Of a stretch of 64,000 nt of DNA, positions 9,368 through 22,539 are shown one piece after another; the first letter of the stretch is position 1; every line of letters begins with the position of its first letter. The notes below the pieces were generated by a model, which saw nothing but the letters and a program-made list of their open reading frames with translations, had not been told where the DNA came from and ran no database searches. Source of the stretch: Phocoena phocoena (Eukaryota > Chordata > Mammalia > Artiodactyla > Phocoenidae); NCBI RefSeq assembly GCF_963924675.1, contig NC_089221.1:138364263-138428262 (forward strand), written 5' to 3'. Both the position numbers and the translations under genes were made by a program.

Positions 9368-11600
9368 AGATGAAGGGGAACCTTACAATTAAAAGAGAAT
9401 TAGGAGACACATCAAGCAATTCAATATATTGGACTTATTTGGATCTTGACTCAAACAAACAGAATGTAAACACACATAACATACATTTGTAAGAGAATGG
9501 GGAAATGTGAATACTGACTGGTTATCTGATGATTTTGAGAAACTGTAATGATGGTTTTAACAGTGTTATTATGGACATGATTTGATTTTTGAATGAGTCT
9601 CTTTTCATCAGAGATACATAGTAAATATTTATAGAAGAAATATATATCAAGATTTTATTTCTAAATAATATGGATTCGGGGTATAGACTGTGTACCCATA
9701 GATTAAAAAGAAGATTTGCCATAAATTGCTAATTATTGAAGCTGGATGATAGATACATGAATTTATTATTTACTATCCTCTCAATAATTGTATATATCTG
9801 AAGTTGTCAATGTGAAACAGTTACAAAAAGGATTATGGCTATAATTCATTAGAGGACATTAAATATATTTTAAAATGTCATGAATTCATAAGAAAACATA
9901 CCCCTTCCACCCCCAAAATGAGATTACACACACATGCACACACACAGAAAATACAAATTATTGGGCACCACTAAGACTCTAGGATAGTAACCATTACTCT
10001 TAACATTGATAATTAAAAGGAAATAAATATTTATATTGCTTTTGCCTAACGAACCCTAACTCAGGGAAATTAAATAGCCCTGGTAAACAAGAGCAATTTC
10101 TTTTATAAAGAATTCCAGCTAATAAGTGCAAAGGAGGTGACAGAATTAGAAAATCCACCATTTTGCAATCCATAATAAAAGAGCTGATTCAAGTAAATGG
10201 TCATCAAATAATGGTAAACTACTGAGTGAAATTCAATGAAGGGCTTTATAATCAAAGAATCACATGGTCATGACCTATAATCACTGATCTATCTTATTGT
10301 CACTAAAAGTGAGATATGTTCCCTCATATGATATAACAACAATGAATTCTCAGAAATGCAAATTTTTCCTGAACTTGATCAGAGTTTTAGGTCCACATTC
10401 CAGTCCACAGATAATACAGTCATGATAAACAAGTTCAACTACACCGTGAAGAAACAAAGTGCCAAATCCAGAATGCAGAGCAGCACATCTTATCTGGGTT
10501 CTTTAACAAATCAGTGACATAAAAAATGGGAGTAGGGAGGGGGCACTCTTCTATCTTAAAAAAGACTTAAATGGCAATTTCATTGTTAACAACCTAAGTA
10601 TCAATACTTAGTACTTAAGTATTAACAACTTAATATTATGAGTGGACACTGCTTAAATACTAATTTGAACAAAAGAAATGTAAATGAATTCCATTAGAGA
10701 GATTTGAATATAGATTTGGTATTAGACCAAAGAATTGGAGTTAATTTTGTTTTGTGTTGGTAATGGCATTGTAGTATGTAAGAAAATGTCTCATTTTAAA
10801 GATGTTTATTAAAATACCTTGGTGTTAAATGATAGTATATCTGACGTTTGCTATAAAATATTTCAGAAAAAACTCAGAGAATTAGATGAAATAAGAATAC
10901 AAAAATATTGACGGTTATTAGAGTTGGGTAACTGGTACATGCAGGTAGTTTGTATCTTTTATTTTGGGGTATGCTTAGAAATTTCCATAATAAAGTTTAA
11001 AAAATGACTGAAATACAAACTCTGTCTGATATGATTTACAAACCAACCAAAATAGCTGAGACATATAAAATCAGTCCACCACACTTTGCTAATGAATCCA
11101 TTAATCCTTATATCCAACCACTAAAACATATATACACACATATAAATCCAGGGCTGTATGTTCTTTTTTAGATGTATTTCTCACTTCTAATTTTACTAGT
11201 TCACCAAAGTTAAGGAGGAGAGTAAATTGCCACTGACCTGTGGCAAGAAGTTTGAAATTTGACATTTGTGATAAAGAATAGGCAAGAAGTCAGAAAATAT
11301 ATGCCCTAAAAGAATTCTCTTTTTTCCTAAATAAACACAATTCATACAAGCAAAAAGAAAAAGGAATTACTCAATGACCTAAAATATACACGTGAAAACC
11401 AGTGCACTCATACCAATACTCAATATGTGCAACCCAGGTAATGTCTTTGTAAGGCAAGTATTCTTTTTCACTGGAGTCAAGTCAAGACTGTTCTGAGTAA
11501 TCAATTGACATTTTTTTCTTCTTTTTTTTATTTCTTCTTATTTATTCTTATTTTTTAAGTAATAGAATTATTTTTCTCTCTCCACCAAACAGAATTTTTT
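9368..11600. other. Unique AT-rich DNA, no gene seen
   Basis: No frame of interest on either strand and no repeat I can name with confidence. A small inverted-repeat cluster lies at 10595-10622 (AATACTT, 7-base spacer, AAGTATT), and there is a short CA-rich stretch at 9926-9946. The part near 10840-11000 ends in an A-rich, AATAAAG-containing stretch that might be an old retroelement end. Confidence 0.5.
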
Positions 11601-11604
11601 GACA

Positions 11605-11800
11605 GAATAATTTGAGAGAGAGCTGAGACTATGGAGCCATAATCATGAGTTTGATATGCTTCTCTGCCTCATTAGCTGGGTGAGCTTTAAATGCTTTATC
11701 TGTGAAATGGGTATAATAATAAATACTTTATTGTTTTATGAGGGTTAAATAATAAGCCCAGTACCTGACACATCATAAGCCTTCAATGACAGAGCGCTGT
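11605..11800 (+). mobile_element. MIR
   Basis: Diverged MIR order: 'tgggtgagctttaa', 'tctgtgaaatgggtataataataa', then 'gagggttaaataataagcccagtacctgacacat'-like wording typical of the MIR core and 3' part. Confidence 0.7.
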
Positions 11801-11996
11801 TAAAAATAACTTCTTTAGCACACATCTGTTTAGATTTTGCCTGCATGGAACACATTTCTCCTTCCTCTAGTGGCAGCATCCTGATTTTCCTCTGGAAGCC
11901 TCCCTTTCTATACTTTTTATTGTTGGATCCTCTTATCTCATTCCAGGGATAGGCATGAGTTCCAGGCCTGATCAATTAGCCTTCCACTGTGTTTCC

Positions 11997-12178
11997 TACA
12001 GTAGGGTTTCCCAACTTTAGCACTATTAAATGTGGAGCTGAATAATTCTTTACTGTGGGGGACTGACTTGTGCATTGTATGTTTAGCAGGATCACTGTCC
12101 TCCACCTATTCGATTCCAGTAGCATGCTTGAACTGTGACAACCAAAACTGTCTTCAGGCATTCCCAAATGTGCAAAAT
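11997..12178. mobile_element. MER5A-type hAT (Charlie) MITE
   Basis: Contains the MER5A landmarks in order: TTTCCCAACTTTAGCACTATT, TGTGCATTGTATGTTTAGCAG, a CCTATTCGATTCCAGTAGCA block, and ACAACCAAAACTGTCTTCAG. The full-length size of about 180 bp fits. It is a non-autonomous DNA transposon fossil. Confidence 0.8.
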
Positions 12179-12179
12179 T

Positions 12180-13595
12180 GAAATCCACTGGACAGTAGTG
12201 ATTGGCTCAGGGGTAGGATATGTAACTCATATTGGTCCAATCAGAGTCAGTCATTGGAATTACCAGGTAGGAGATGCACTATTTCCCTGGTTTTGCTCAG
12301 CTGGAGTAGGGGAAGGCAGGGGAGGTTGTAAGATTGAAACTACAATGGACTTCTTGCCAGGATGCAGCAAGGCCTTTCTTGAAACTGAAAAAGAGTGAGT
12401 CAAGAGATGAAGAGAGAAAACGAAAAAAAATTAGTCTTGGTGATCTTCTTTAAAGGCCTGTATCCAGCCATTTCTGAAGCAAGATGTCCCTGCACTTTTT
12501 TAATAACAGGAAACCATGTACTCTCCTTACTTCCTAAGTCAGCTTGAACTGGGTTTGAAGGACTTGCAAACTCAAGGCTAGCTATATTATAACTACAGCG
12601 CTGGAGTAGGAACTCAGATTATTACGTGAGGCACATTGAGATGAGCAGGTCTTAACATTTTTGTTATATAGATCCTTATTAAAATTTGAGATGTTTTGGA
12701 GACTTTCTCCTAAGACATGTAGATATAAACATAATTTTGTGCCTGATTTCAGTGGACTCAGGGACAGCTCCCCAAAGTCCTAAAGATTCTAAATTTTAGG
12801 TGTGCATTAGAGAGTTTTATGTTCTAAAAAACTGGTTCTGATGCCAGCAGACGGCTTAATAGATTCAGATGCATTTAATTATGTCTCTAATATTTCTTTC
12901 TCAAAGACGCAGAGCGAACATACAAAGCCATTTTTGGCCATCTCCAGAGTCCCCATTCTCAGAGTCAATGTCTGAAGATGATCAGGATGAAAGAGAGAGA
13001 TCATCTATTTCCGTTGTATTAAAAAGAAAGAAACAGTCTTACGCCTGGCAGTGATAATTATTCCCTGCCATACTATAAAAGCTTTAACAATCAAAGAGAG
13101 TCTCACTAAGCATTTTTTGGACTCCTGACAGAGACCACACTGCACGACCCCGTGCAGTTGGGAACAGCACAGGTGAATAAATACAGCTGCCTGGGAGCAG
13201 TACGTGGTGTGCCCTATTTTGGCTCACCTTGAGCAATGATGAAGCCTAGAGATTTTCTTTTTTTTTTCCAGTAAAGTATTGGAGCATCAAATAGGAGCCC
13301 GCCTCAGCTTCCCACTCTGGGAAGAGCCTGGGGATTTACAGAACAGCTTTAAGTCACCCTCTGCTTCACCTTTGAAATGGGTCCTTGTCCTCATGCCCTG
13401 CTAACTCCAGCAGACACTCTTACCCTTTGGTTTTTGTGAAAACAATTGTCAGTTGTTTCAGGCACAGGTAGCACACCCTGCCTTAGTGCTGGGCTTCTAA
13501 GTTCCTTATTGCCACTGCACATATTTCCATTATGTAGCTTATGTGACCTCCTTGTGACATAAGGTTAGAACACCTTGTTTAAGCACTAGCTCACT
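12180..13595. other. Unique DNA, no gene seen
   Basis: Includes a 61-codon plus-strand frame at 12869-13054 with an acidic SEDDQDERER block and a C-terminal KRKKQ. It has no family I recognise and no supported splice structure, so I do not call it a gene. A pyrimidine tract and CAG precede 13271. Nothing else identified. Confidence 0.45.
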
Positions 13596-13689
13596 AGAAA
13601 TATCCTCAGTTTTCCCATCTCTACAATGGGAACTGGTTGGATTGGATAACCTCCACATACCTTCTGTACCACAGGGCCCAGGGCTGAGT

Positions 13690-13885
13690 GGTGATGCAGC
13701 CATGGAGCTCTAACTATGCCAGCAACTCAGTAAATGCTGCCTATGCATCATCCCATTTGACTCTCACCACAACCCAATGTTGTAGGTAATGCTGTTATAC
13801 CCTTTTTAGAGGAAATGGAGGCACATCGATGGTAAATGACTTGTTTGCAGCTACATAATGATGGGATAGGGAGCCAAGCCCTCAA
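13690..13885 (-). mobile_element. MIR, minus strand
   Basis: Reads as a MIR in reverse: CATCCCATTTGACTCTCACC, then GTTGTAGGTAATGCTGTTATACCC, TTTTTAGAGGAAATGGAGGCAC, and loss of similarity after AAGCC. A possible plus-strand MIR remnant (TCAGTTTTCCCATCTCTACA) lies just upstream at about 13600-13660. Confidence 0.75.
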
Positions 13886-14132
13886 GCTAGCCTCAGACCA
13901 CGTTTTCACCCTCTTGGCAACATCACTGGCATGAATCTAGATCCTCCTCTCCTCTGTTCCTGACAACCGCCTTTAAGGTTTGCCATGAAAATCAGCCTGA
14001 CTTTAGGCAGCATCTTTAGCTAAACACTCCAAAGGAAGGCTCTCTGCCAGGAGGACCTGTAACCCTAACATCAGGCACCTGGAGGACCAAAGCCTTTTAG
14101 CCTGCTGACCTTATCATGATCACTGGTTTTTA

Positions 14133-14913
14133 TTTATTTATTTTGGTTTAGTTATAATTAACATACATTATATTAGTTTCAGGTGTCTAACATAGTGATT
14201 TTATATTTTTATACACTGTGAAATGATCACCATAATAAGTTCAGTTACCATCCATCACCATATAAAATTGTTACAATATTACTGACTATATTCCCTAAGT
14301 GTACATTACATCGCTCTCACTTACTTATTTTATAGCTGGGAGTCTGTACCGGTTAATCCCTTTCACCTATTTCATCTGTCCTCCCACCCCTCTCCCCTCT
14401 AGCAACCACAGCTTGTTCTTTGTATCTAAGAGTCTGGTTCTGTTTCATTTTATTTGATTGGGTTTTTTTAGATTCCATAAAAGTGAAATCATATGGTATT
14501 TGGTTTTCTCGGTGTGACTTACTCCACTTAGCATAATACCCTTTAGGTCCATTCATGTTACTGCAAAAGACAAGATTTCATTCTTTTCTATGACTGAATA
14601 ATACTGCATTGTATATACATAGTACATCTTTATCCTTTCATCAACTGACAGACACTTAGGTTGCTTCCATATCTTGGCTATTGTAAATAGTGATGCAATA
14701 AACACAGGGGTACATATATCTTTTCAAATTATTGTTTTTATTTTCTTTGGATAAATACCCAGAAGTGGAATTGCTAGATTGTATGATAGTTCTATTTTTA
14801 GTTTTCTGAGGAACCTCCATAATGTTTTCTATAGTGGCTGCACCAAGTTACATTCACATCAACAGTGTATGAGGTTTCCCTTTTCTCCACATCCTCGCCA
14901 AAACTTGTTTATT
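14133..14913 (-). mobile_element. Old 5'-truncated L1 3' end, minus strand
   Basis: The T-rich left end is the A-tail, then a 3' UTR, then decayed ORF2 C-terminus including the segment around 14590-14720 corresponding to the DEWIKK-like region. It ends within the cysteine-knuckle region. Near-identical 11-mers flank it: ACTGGTTTTTA at 14122-14132 and ACTGGCTTTTA at 14914-14924 (10/11). Its 3' UTR differs from the younger L1s here. Confidence 0.88.
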
Positions 14914-14924
14914 ACTGGCTTTTA

Positions 14925-17900
14925 AAATGTGGTTTGAATCCCAAGTATGGTGGGAAACTCAGAATCTTCCTCATGATCTCTGGTTTCTTGTAAAGACCAT
15001 GTTTCTCCTGGTAATTTCTCATTCAGAATCTCTGCTTCCACTTACCATTGTCTTTTGTATGTCTCTTTTTGTGGTTATTTTCTTTTCTGTAATCTTCATT
15101 AAACAAATGTGGAACACAGCTGTTTTCCTTAATATCCCTATATGTTATCTATACACTTTATATGATAGACTTTATTTTTTAAGATTCAGGATAGAAGTAG
15201 AGGAACTTGTAGCATCTTATTAACTTTTCAGTCCCTTTAGTTTTAAGTGCTAATGATTTGGCAGGAGATGGCATAGTTTTCAAAGTAATCCATCCTGTAA
15301 GACAGACACTGATAACCTGACACACTGTACCATGTTCCTTATTGCTGCTCTGCTAAAACACCAAAACAACACAATGACAAAGCTAGGCCAATCCACACCT
15401 GCCCAATGGAAAGGGAAAAAATTTCTAATTACTTAAACCATGTCTACCCTCTTCAGTCTTCTGACTAAAAGCTTTGGGAGTATTGTCTGGATATGGAAAT
15501 GGAGCTAAATAAAATACACAGAAGTTACTGATTTTCTCTGGGGCAACACTGAATTTGCAAGAATGCTTTCTAGAAATTCAGCTGGTCAAAATCAAAGGCA
15601 ATGATCTATATGCAGAATTTATTATTTTTTTCTTCAACTTCCAAACCTGCTAAAAATATGACAGCCTCTTTATCTGTTGTTTTGTCAAATTTGCATCTCT
15701 CCAGCGCAATAAATACTAATTTCACTTATTTATATAAATGATAAAAGGTAAATGTGGCATTCTATGAGTTGTTGGTGGGGGAGGGGAGTGTATTAGATGG
15801 CAATTTGGTCAAGGGAGCCTAGAATACCATAATTCTGCCCCAAATTATAGCCTGCATTCCTCTTTATGAGGTTCTTAATAGAACTGAAAATGGCAAAAAA
15901 TGAAATCCAAGTATCCCTTTGAGAGACGGTGCTGAAACTCAAGAAGTGGAGATTTCTGGAGAACCACCCATAGCACCTGGCTTCTACTAAAGGCACAAGG
16001 TGACACCACCTTGTGAATGATGCCCAACAAATGGTTTAGAATCTGACCAAATTATCTTCCCTTCTTGATTTAGAAAGGAAGGGTTTGAGAAAGGATTCCC
16101 CTCAGGTATAAGAGGAAAATGTTTCTTCTCAGCCTCTCTCCTCACCTCTGCTATTGTCCTTCCTACAGTCCTTCCCAAATAAGGAATATGAAACACACAT
16201 GTGTGACTTAAGATAAATGCATCTTAATTTATTCTCATCGTCTTGTCTTTCAGTCACTTTTCACACTAGTGAAAAAGGAATTAGGTTGATAAGAACACAG
16301 CTATTACAAAATATCTCAAGCAGTTATACATAAATTTTGAAATACCTTACATAACAGGCAAGCATGGAGGAATAGTTTCTCATGCTGTATTTTAATACTG
16401 AATAATGTATTCTGGGCAGCTGTGAACAAGCCACTCTCTGGGAGGCAATGTTATTTTGAGGTTCCATTCTCAATATTGTATGTGATTAATAAGCACAGAG
16501 AAATTCAATTCAAACAAAGTGCTCTGCATACTAAAAACGAGGCCTACACATATACCGTGGAAATGAGATTTAAATGAGACAGTACCACCAACTACTTTTG
16601 TAAATGAATTATTTTGTAAATGAATTATTACCATCAATCTGAAGTTTTTAAAAGCTTTTCTATTGAGTTTCTTTGGCTTTAAAAGGTATATTAAGGATAT
16701 ACAAATATTTTCATGCAACATAGCCATGACCAACAGATGCTACTGAATTTTATTTCTACTTTGTGCATACATTCATGGAGATAAAATTTGGTTACCAAAC
16801 GGGCCCAGGGCAGAGCAGAGAAGTAGAGGAAATTAAGTTTGGTGAGCTCTCAACCTCTTCTTTTTGAACTTTTTGTCCTTTTTGTGGCATTGCACTATTG
16901 TCTTTCTTCTTGCTCCTAGAAGAAGCTCTGAAAAAAGTCATTTTCAGGTAGTGTAAGTTTTGGTCCCTGTATTTCCTATCCAGGGGGGATTTTTACATCT
17001 TTTGAGATTTTGTCTTTGTAGCTTGTTAAACAACTTCCAGCACCAAAAAGCAGATGGAGAAGATTTTCTTAGAGAGAAGGATCTTCTTACTACCCAAGAT
17101 ATTTAAATAAAATTTAGGGACTTTTTACTTCACCCAGTGTTAGTTCCATTGGTATACCCAAAGAATTTTCATATTGCAGCTCAAAACAATACATCACCCC
17201 AGAGTGACAAGATATTATCTTCCCACTTTATATCCTTATTTGAGAAATAACAAGTAGATCAAACACGAAAAGAACAGATTTTTCTATAGCCTTATAAATA
17301 CAGCATTTACTGTCGGACTCCTCTGGCAAATGATTTTATTCAGAGTTCAGGGGCACTGAGTGGAAGAAAGGGATTAACTATGATGTTGAAATGTATCAGT
17401 AAGTCCAACCACAACTCATTTTTTTTTGATCCTGACAAGATTTCCGTTAAGTCTTTTAGACCAAAGTTCTAGAATAAAAGGGTTGTGTCATCTCATCTGG
17501 ATAATGATTTTTATTATTCTCAATTATCATGAATGCACCCAAAACAGGAATTTATTTTCCCTTTATCTTGCCAAATTCCAATGCACGTTTAAATTCCTAG
17601 GTTCTGTAGTGACAGATGACAAATAATAGCTTGTGTTTAGTCAGTGAAGTCCAAATAATTTATGTTTCTTGGGTGCAGTTGTTAAAAATGATCTTAATCA
17701 AAGAAACCATTAAATCAGTAAGCAAGTTGTCATAAATAAACAAGCAGCCATTGTCATTGCCCCATTTTGTAATCCATTAGGCATATCATATTTTCTATGA
17801 TTCTGAATTCCTAGAGAGGGGAAAAATGCAACTTATGGATGGAACCAGCACTGAGCTTGAGGCTTGGGAAATATTTTGCAAATGGTTCAGATAATTAGTT

Positions 17901-17950
17901 TCCAAATAGTTTCCCCATTACAACAATGCCAGTGGCAACATATTGGAGAC
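14925..17950. other. Unique DNA, no gene seen
   Basis: About 3 kb with no repeat or gene I can name. Short frames (for example 14927-15223 plus and 16470-16733 minus) have no recognisable domain. It holds one exact 16-bp tandem duplication at 16596-16627. Confidence 0.5.
16596..16627. repeat. 16-bp exact tandem duplication
   Basis: TTTTGTAAATGAATTA is repeated twice without a gap. A recent slippage duplication in unique sequence. Confidence 0.95.
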
Positions 17951-17954
17951 GTAC

Positions 17955-18620
17955 TGTCTGACAGCAGAGAAGTGTTTAAGAGCACATGCTTTGGGACAAG
18001 GAACACCTTTATTCATCTTTTTTCCCCTTCAGGACGTAGCTGCATGCATTGGTTAGGGTAACACTAGCTGCTGTAATAAACAAATCCCCAGATCTTAGTG
18101 GTCTAATACAACACAAGTCTATTGCTCTCTTATCAAAAGACCAAAACTAGTACTCCCGATTGGTTAGTGGTCATCCTCCAAGTAGTGATTCAAGTTCCCA
18201 GGCTCACCCATCTTGTGATTTTACATTCTCAAAGATGGCTTCCAGAATTTATGGTAGAAGGAGGAAGATGCACGGAGGATTGAGTATGGGATATTAATTA
18301 CAAGTCCAGCCTGGAAGTGGTACTCTTCACTTCTCTCAAAGTGCATTGTCTAGAACCCAATACCATGGCCACAGTCAACTGGAAGGGAAAGCTGGAAAAT
18401 CTACTGAGTGTGTTTTCAGAAAAAAAGGCAAAATAGATTGGGTTATGAGGTAGCCCGGCTCTGCCACTCAGCGACCTATGTAATATGTAATAATCTCTCT
18501 CCGTATGATTTTCCTCATCTACAAATGAAGTTAAAAATGCCTGTGTTCACTGAATTGTTCTAAGTTTATCACAGAGTTCTGCAAATAGTAGTGGTTATTG
18601 TGACTAATAATAACCCTTCA
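17955..18620 (+). mobile_element. MIR split by another old repeat
   Basis: The MIR 5' part (GTTTAAGAGCACATGCTTTGG at about 17968-17996) and its middle and 3' part (GGCTCTGCCACTCAGCGACC from about 18455, then TTTTCCTCATCTACAAATG) are separated by about 440 bp. The order and strand agree, so a later insertion split the MIR. Confidence 0.65.
18005..18440. mobile_element. Old interspersed repeat inside the MIR, family unresolved
   Basis: The interval between the MIR halves begins (after about 40 bp) with GGGTAACACTAGCTGCTGTAAT and carries AACAAATCCCCAGATCTTAGTGG. This wording is common in mammalian LTR or DNA-transposon fossils. I cannot name the family safely. Confidence 0.4.
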
Positions 18621-19895
18621 TTGAACATTTCCTCTACATTGAGAAAGGTTTTATTAATTCTCATTTTTGACTATTGAACATCAAACATTTATTCACAATT
18701 CAAAATGTATCATGAGAATGAATGACTCCTCCACCCTTACCCTAGCTAGATTCAAGCAAAGCAGGAAATCTGAAAATGGTACAATGGCAAAGGACATATA
18801 ACTCACCCATGTTCAAATCAAATGCAGAAGAAGGGGAAAAAGTTTTAAGATTGACTAAAGTAGCATACTCTTTTTAGCATCCTAAGAATGAAAAACAGGC
18901 TTGAACAATTTTGTTGGACATTTCTATCATCTACTTACAATAGGAACTGTGAAAATTCTGTCTAAAGAAAATCATAATGCTTTTGTCAGAATTTCTTTCT
19001 CCGTCTCTAACTTTCTTTGTATCCTTTGGATAAGCTATAAAAATTTGATTTTCCTAGTTGCTGATCTCAGAGAAAGTAAAATGCAAGAAAGACAGTTTTT
19101 TCAAAATTACAATCAGGTCATTGAGCCCTCATATTATGTCTACATACACAAAGAGTTGGCATAATTTGATTGGTTAAAAACAGCCCCACAATATCATACT
19201 TCTAACTAAATTCTACAGTGGCTACTGGTGAAACTGGTTTATAAATCATGAAGGGATATAAATGTAAGTTTTTCTCCACTAGGGAAGAATTCTACATCCT
19301 GATGGTTATGAGATCAGTTATGTTTTCATTAGTCATGATTTCTTTTGGCTTACATCAGAAGAGAGTTAATTCTTAGCTTGTTTTTATGGATGATTTGCAC
19401 TGGTTCTTGGGACAGAAGCTTCCAGCGAGACTGACATATCCATGAGTTAGCAATAATTTATCAACCTAAAGTCAGTATAACACAACCAGGGAAGACGTGG
19501 TTACCCCAATGGATCAAAAATGAAAAACACTGGAAGACCATGTTGACACACTTGAGAGGAAAAGTTCTTGGTTGGGGTATGGAGATGCTAAGACAAACTT
19601 CTATTGCTAAGGAAGTTTGATAATATGGCTCTGGGCAAGATGTAAGGATGGCTTTGAAAATTATATCTGAAACCTAAATACTCAGCTCAAATAATCCACA
19701 AGGAGGCTAGGAGGCAGAGACTCGAATGTGTAGAATCATGTCTGTGAACCCACCCTTAAAACTTAGTAGAGGGACCAGTTACTCGGATATAGTTGATACT
19801 TAGCCCTTCAACCTTATCATTTTCCTCTCCTTCCATTGAGCTCTAAACTCCGTTAAACTGAAATACTTGCAGCTCCACAGTTTTCTCTTTTTTCT
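18621..19895. other. Unique DNA, no gene seen
   Basis: No recognisable gene. An 87-codon frame (18901-19164, plus) shows no domain. Confidence 0.45.
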
Positions 19896-19899
19896 ACAC

Positions 19900-20275
19900 T
19901 ATTGCATTGATATTCCTCTAAGCCCAGACCCAGTCCTTCCTTCTTCCCCTTGTTAACTCCTATTCATCCCTCAGAACTTTGTTTAGCTGATGCTTTCTAT
20001 AAGTGGCCTTCCCTGACTCTCTAAGAGTGAATTATATGTTCTTTTTATGTGTTTCCACTTTATCCAGTGGTCATCAGTAGGTTATCATAGTGGTTATCAC
20101 CATCCAGTGGTTATCATAGTAGGTATGAGTTGCCTGTATGCTTTTGTTAACATTTATCCTCCTGGAGTTTAGAAAAGAGCTTAACTTGCCACTGTGTTCT
20201 CCCACTATCTCATAAAGTGCTAGGTACATACTAAATAGGTCTTAATTTTGTTGAGTAAATAAATGAATAAAAAAT
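19900..20275 (+). mobile_element. LINE-2 3' end
   Basis: The L2 end order is visible: CTTCCCTGACTCTC near 20008, a middle with TTTAGAAAAGAGCTTAA, and then AAGTGCTAGGTACATACTAAATAGG followed by a GAGTAAATAAATGAATAAA terminal tail at about 20250-20272. It is strongly diverged. Confidence 0.7.
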
Positions 20276-20279
20276 GAAG

Positions 20280-21708
20280 TCTGCTCTTCCATTTGCCTTA
20301 GAAGGGTATATCACTTGCTATGCCTTGCTGAGGCTATGCTATGCATCAGACCCATTGCCTTGGCTGAAGTCTAGTTTATTTCAAATAAAATCTGATCTAT
20401 TTTGAGATCTCCCAAGAGGTGACAGATAAATTAGTCTGAAACACCAAGAACTGTGCAATGGTTTGGTGGTTATTTGACTTGAGAAAAAAGAGTTATTCTT
20501 TTCCCTGTCCCTTGCTTAGAGGAATATTTATGTCTCTTTATATGATATATTTCTCATTTCTCAAAATCTATTCCTTCATACCCCAGTCATGCAGAGCATA
20601 AATAAATTATGTTTACAAAAATATTCTGCAATCTAGAGATGAAAACTTCTACGTAAATGGAAAAACCTGCACTATTATCTTCAGTTACCTTTGGGAATTT
20701 TGCATCTGAAAAGCATCAGTTTTAAAATCAAATTATGCTCCATTTCATATTCTAACTCATGATTAGAACAGTGTTGGACCAGCAGGTTTTCCACTAACAC
20801 CACACTTGTATACAAGATGCTACCCTGCGTTGCTGTCTAAATAATCCTTTACAGAGATGAAAGGTTAATTACCAGCTGTTCTAATGATTTGTTGTTATTG
20901 ATTTAAATGCTCCATTTGTTTCAATCATAGTTGTACGATTTTATGCTACAAAAACTCCCATTAACCCTCTAAAGAAATTACAGTTCCCCTTTAAAATAAT
21001 GTTTTCCGAAGGTCTAAGGCAGAGTAGGAAAAAAGAAAGCAAAACAACTGGAAAACCCCCTTAATAGAAAGTGTCCCATGGTTTGTGAATGGTCGTCACT
21101 CCCTGTGGGAGAATATATCAACAAGATTAAGCATATAATACCATTACCTTGCATTTCCATTCTCCAAATAAGACCGTGCATATTTAAATTTCAACGTTAC
21201 AACTGAGAAAAATGGGGAAATGGAAGTTAAGTGATTGTCCAGGGATATCTAGAGAATTATAGTCAAAATGTAGGACTCTAATTTAGATCTCTTTAAGTTT
21301 TTGTGTTGTTTTCTCATCTAGAATACTCACACACACACACAGACACACACACACACGAGAGGACCCTTGCAAGCACTGGGAGAGACAAATATTGTAAGCA
21401 CTTTGCATGTAAATGATATATTTTGCTTATTAGCAAAGTAGAAAATTTTAAACTTAGAGTAATTTAGGGGGATTCATGAACAAAGTTCTTCCTTTTTTAA
21501 AAAAAATTGAAATGTAAAGTAAGCTTTGAAGGACTCTATGAAATACTCAATGGTAGAATTTTTCAAGAAAAAATGACTGAAGTACGAGGAGACCCTGAAA
21601 ATTCATTAGTTTTTAATAGATGTGGGATTTTAGGCTTTGAAATTCTTTTTTTTTTTCCTACAATTGCTCTAAGATTTGCCATCAGGGTTGTAACCAAAAC
21701 CTGTTTAT
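20280..21708. other. Unique AT-rich DNA with a short CA tract
   Basis: No gene seen. CA dinucleotide repeat (with one AG interruption) at 21330-21357. Ends at the left target duplication of the next L1. Confidence 0.5.
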
Positions 21709-21724
21709 ATGTACCAGATGCCAC
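21709..21724. repeat. 16-bp L1 target-site duplication, left
   Basis: ATGTACCAGATGCCAC, repeated exactly at 22375-22390. Confidence 0.97.
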
Positions 21725-21809
21725 CAATGTTCATAGCAGCACTATTCACAATAGCCAAGACATGGAAACAACCTAAACATCCATCGACAGATGAATGGAT
21801 AAAGAAGAT

Positions 21810-21868
<59 letters not shown>

Positions 21869-22374
21869 GCATACATACACACACACACACACACACAATG
21901 GGAATATTACTCAGCCATAAAAAGAATGAAACAATGCCATTTGCAGCAACATAAATGAACTTAGACATTATCATATTAAATGAATTAAGCCAGACTGAGA
22001 AGACAAATATCAGATGATATCACTTTTATGTGGAATCTAAAAAAAAATGATACAAATGAACTTATATATAAACTAGAAATAGACCCACAGACATAGAAAA
22101 CAAACTTATGGTTACCAAAGGGGAAAGGGGTGGGGGGGGACTTAATTAGGAGTTTGGGATTAACAATATACACGCTACTATATATAAAATAGATAACCAA
22201 CAAGGACCTACTGTATACCACAGAGAGCTATACTCAATATTTTGTAATAACCTGTAAGGGAAGAGGATCTGAAAGACAATATGTATATATTTCATATATA
22301 TATGACACAATCACTTTGCTGTACACCTGAAACTAACACAGCATTGTAAATCAACTGTACTTCAATTTAAAAAA
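21725..22374 (+). mobile_element. 5'-truncated L1 (650 bp) with exact 16-bp TSD
   Basis: Starts inside the last part of ORF2 (CACTATTCACAATAGCCAAG, then the DEWIKK-encoding segment), continues through a 3' UTR, and ends in a short A-rich tail. ATGTACCAGATGCCAC flanks it exactly on both sides. Inside ORF2, at the spot that normally reads ...TGGTATATATATACAATG, an AT array (21813-21865) and a CA array (21877-21897) have expanded. Confidence 0.96.
21813..21897. repeat. AT and CA microsatellites inside L1
   Basis: About 26 AT units at 21813-21865, then a short spacer, then about 10 AC units to 21897. They grew from the short TATATATACA stretch of the L1 sequence. Likely length-polymorphic. Confidence 0.95.
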
Positions 22375-22390
22375 ATGTACCAGATGCCAC
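22375..22390. repeat. 16-bp L1 target-site duplication, right
   Basis: Exact copy of 21709-21724. Confidence 0.97.
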
Positions 22391-22539
22391 TTTACTTCTT
22401 AGTCTTACATGTATTTTATGTATTGTAATGATTTTTTAAGAATGAAGGCTGGTTTAAATCTACATGTATATGTAGATTACTTAAATATATCCTCTCCTCT
22501 TATTTATGCACTATTTTTTTATAAAAAATTATGTTCATC

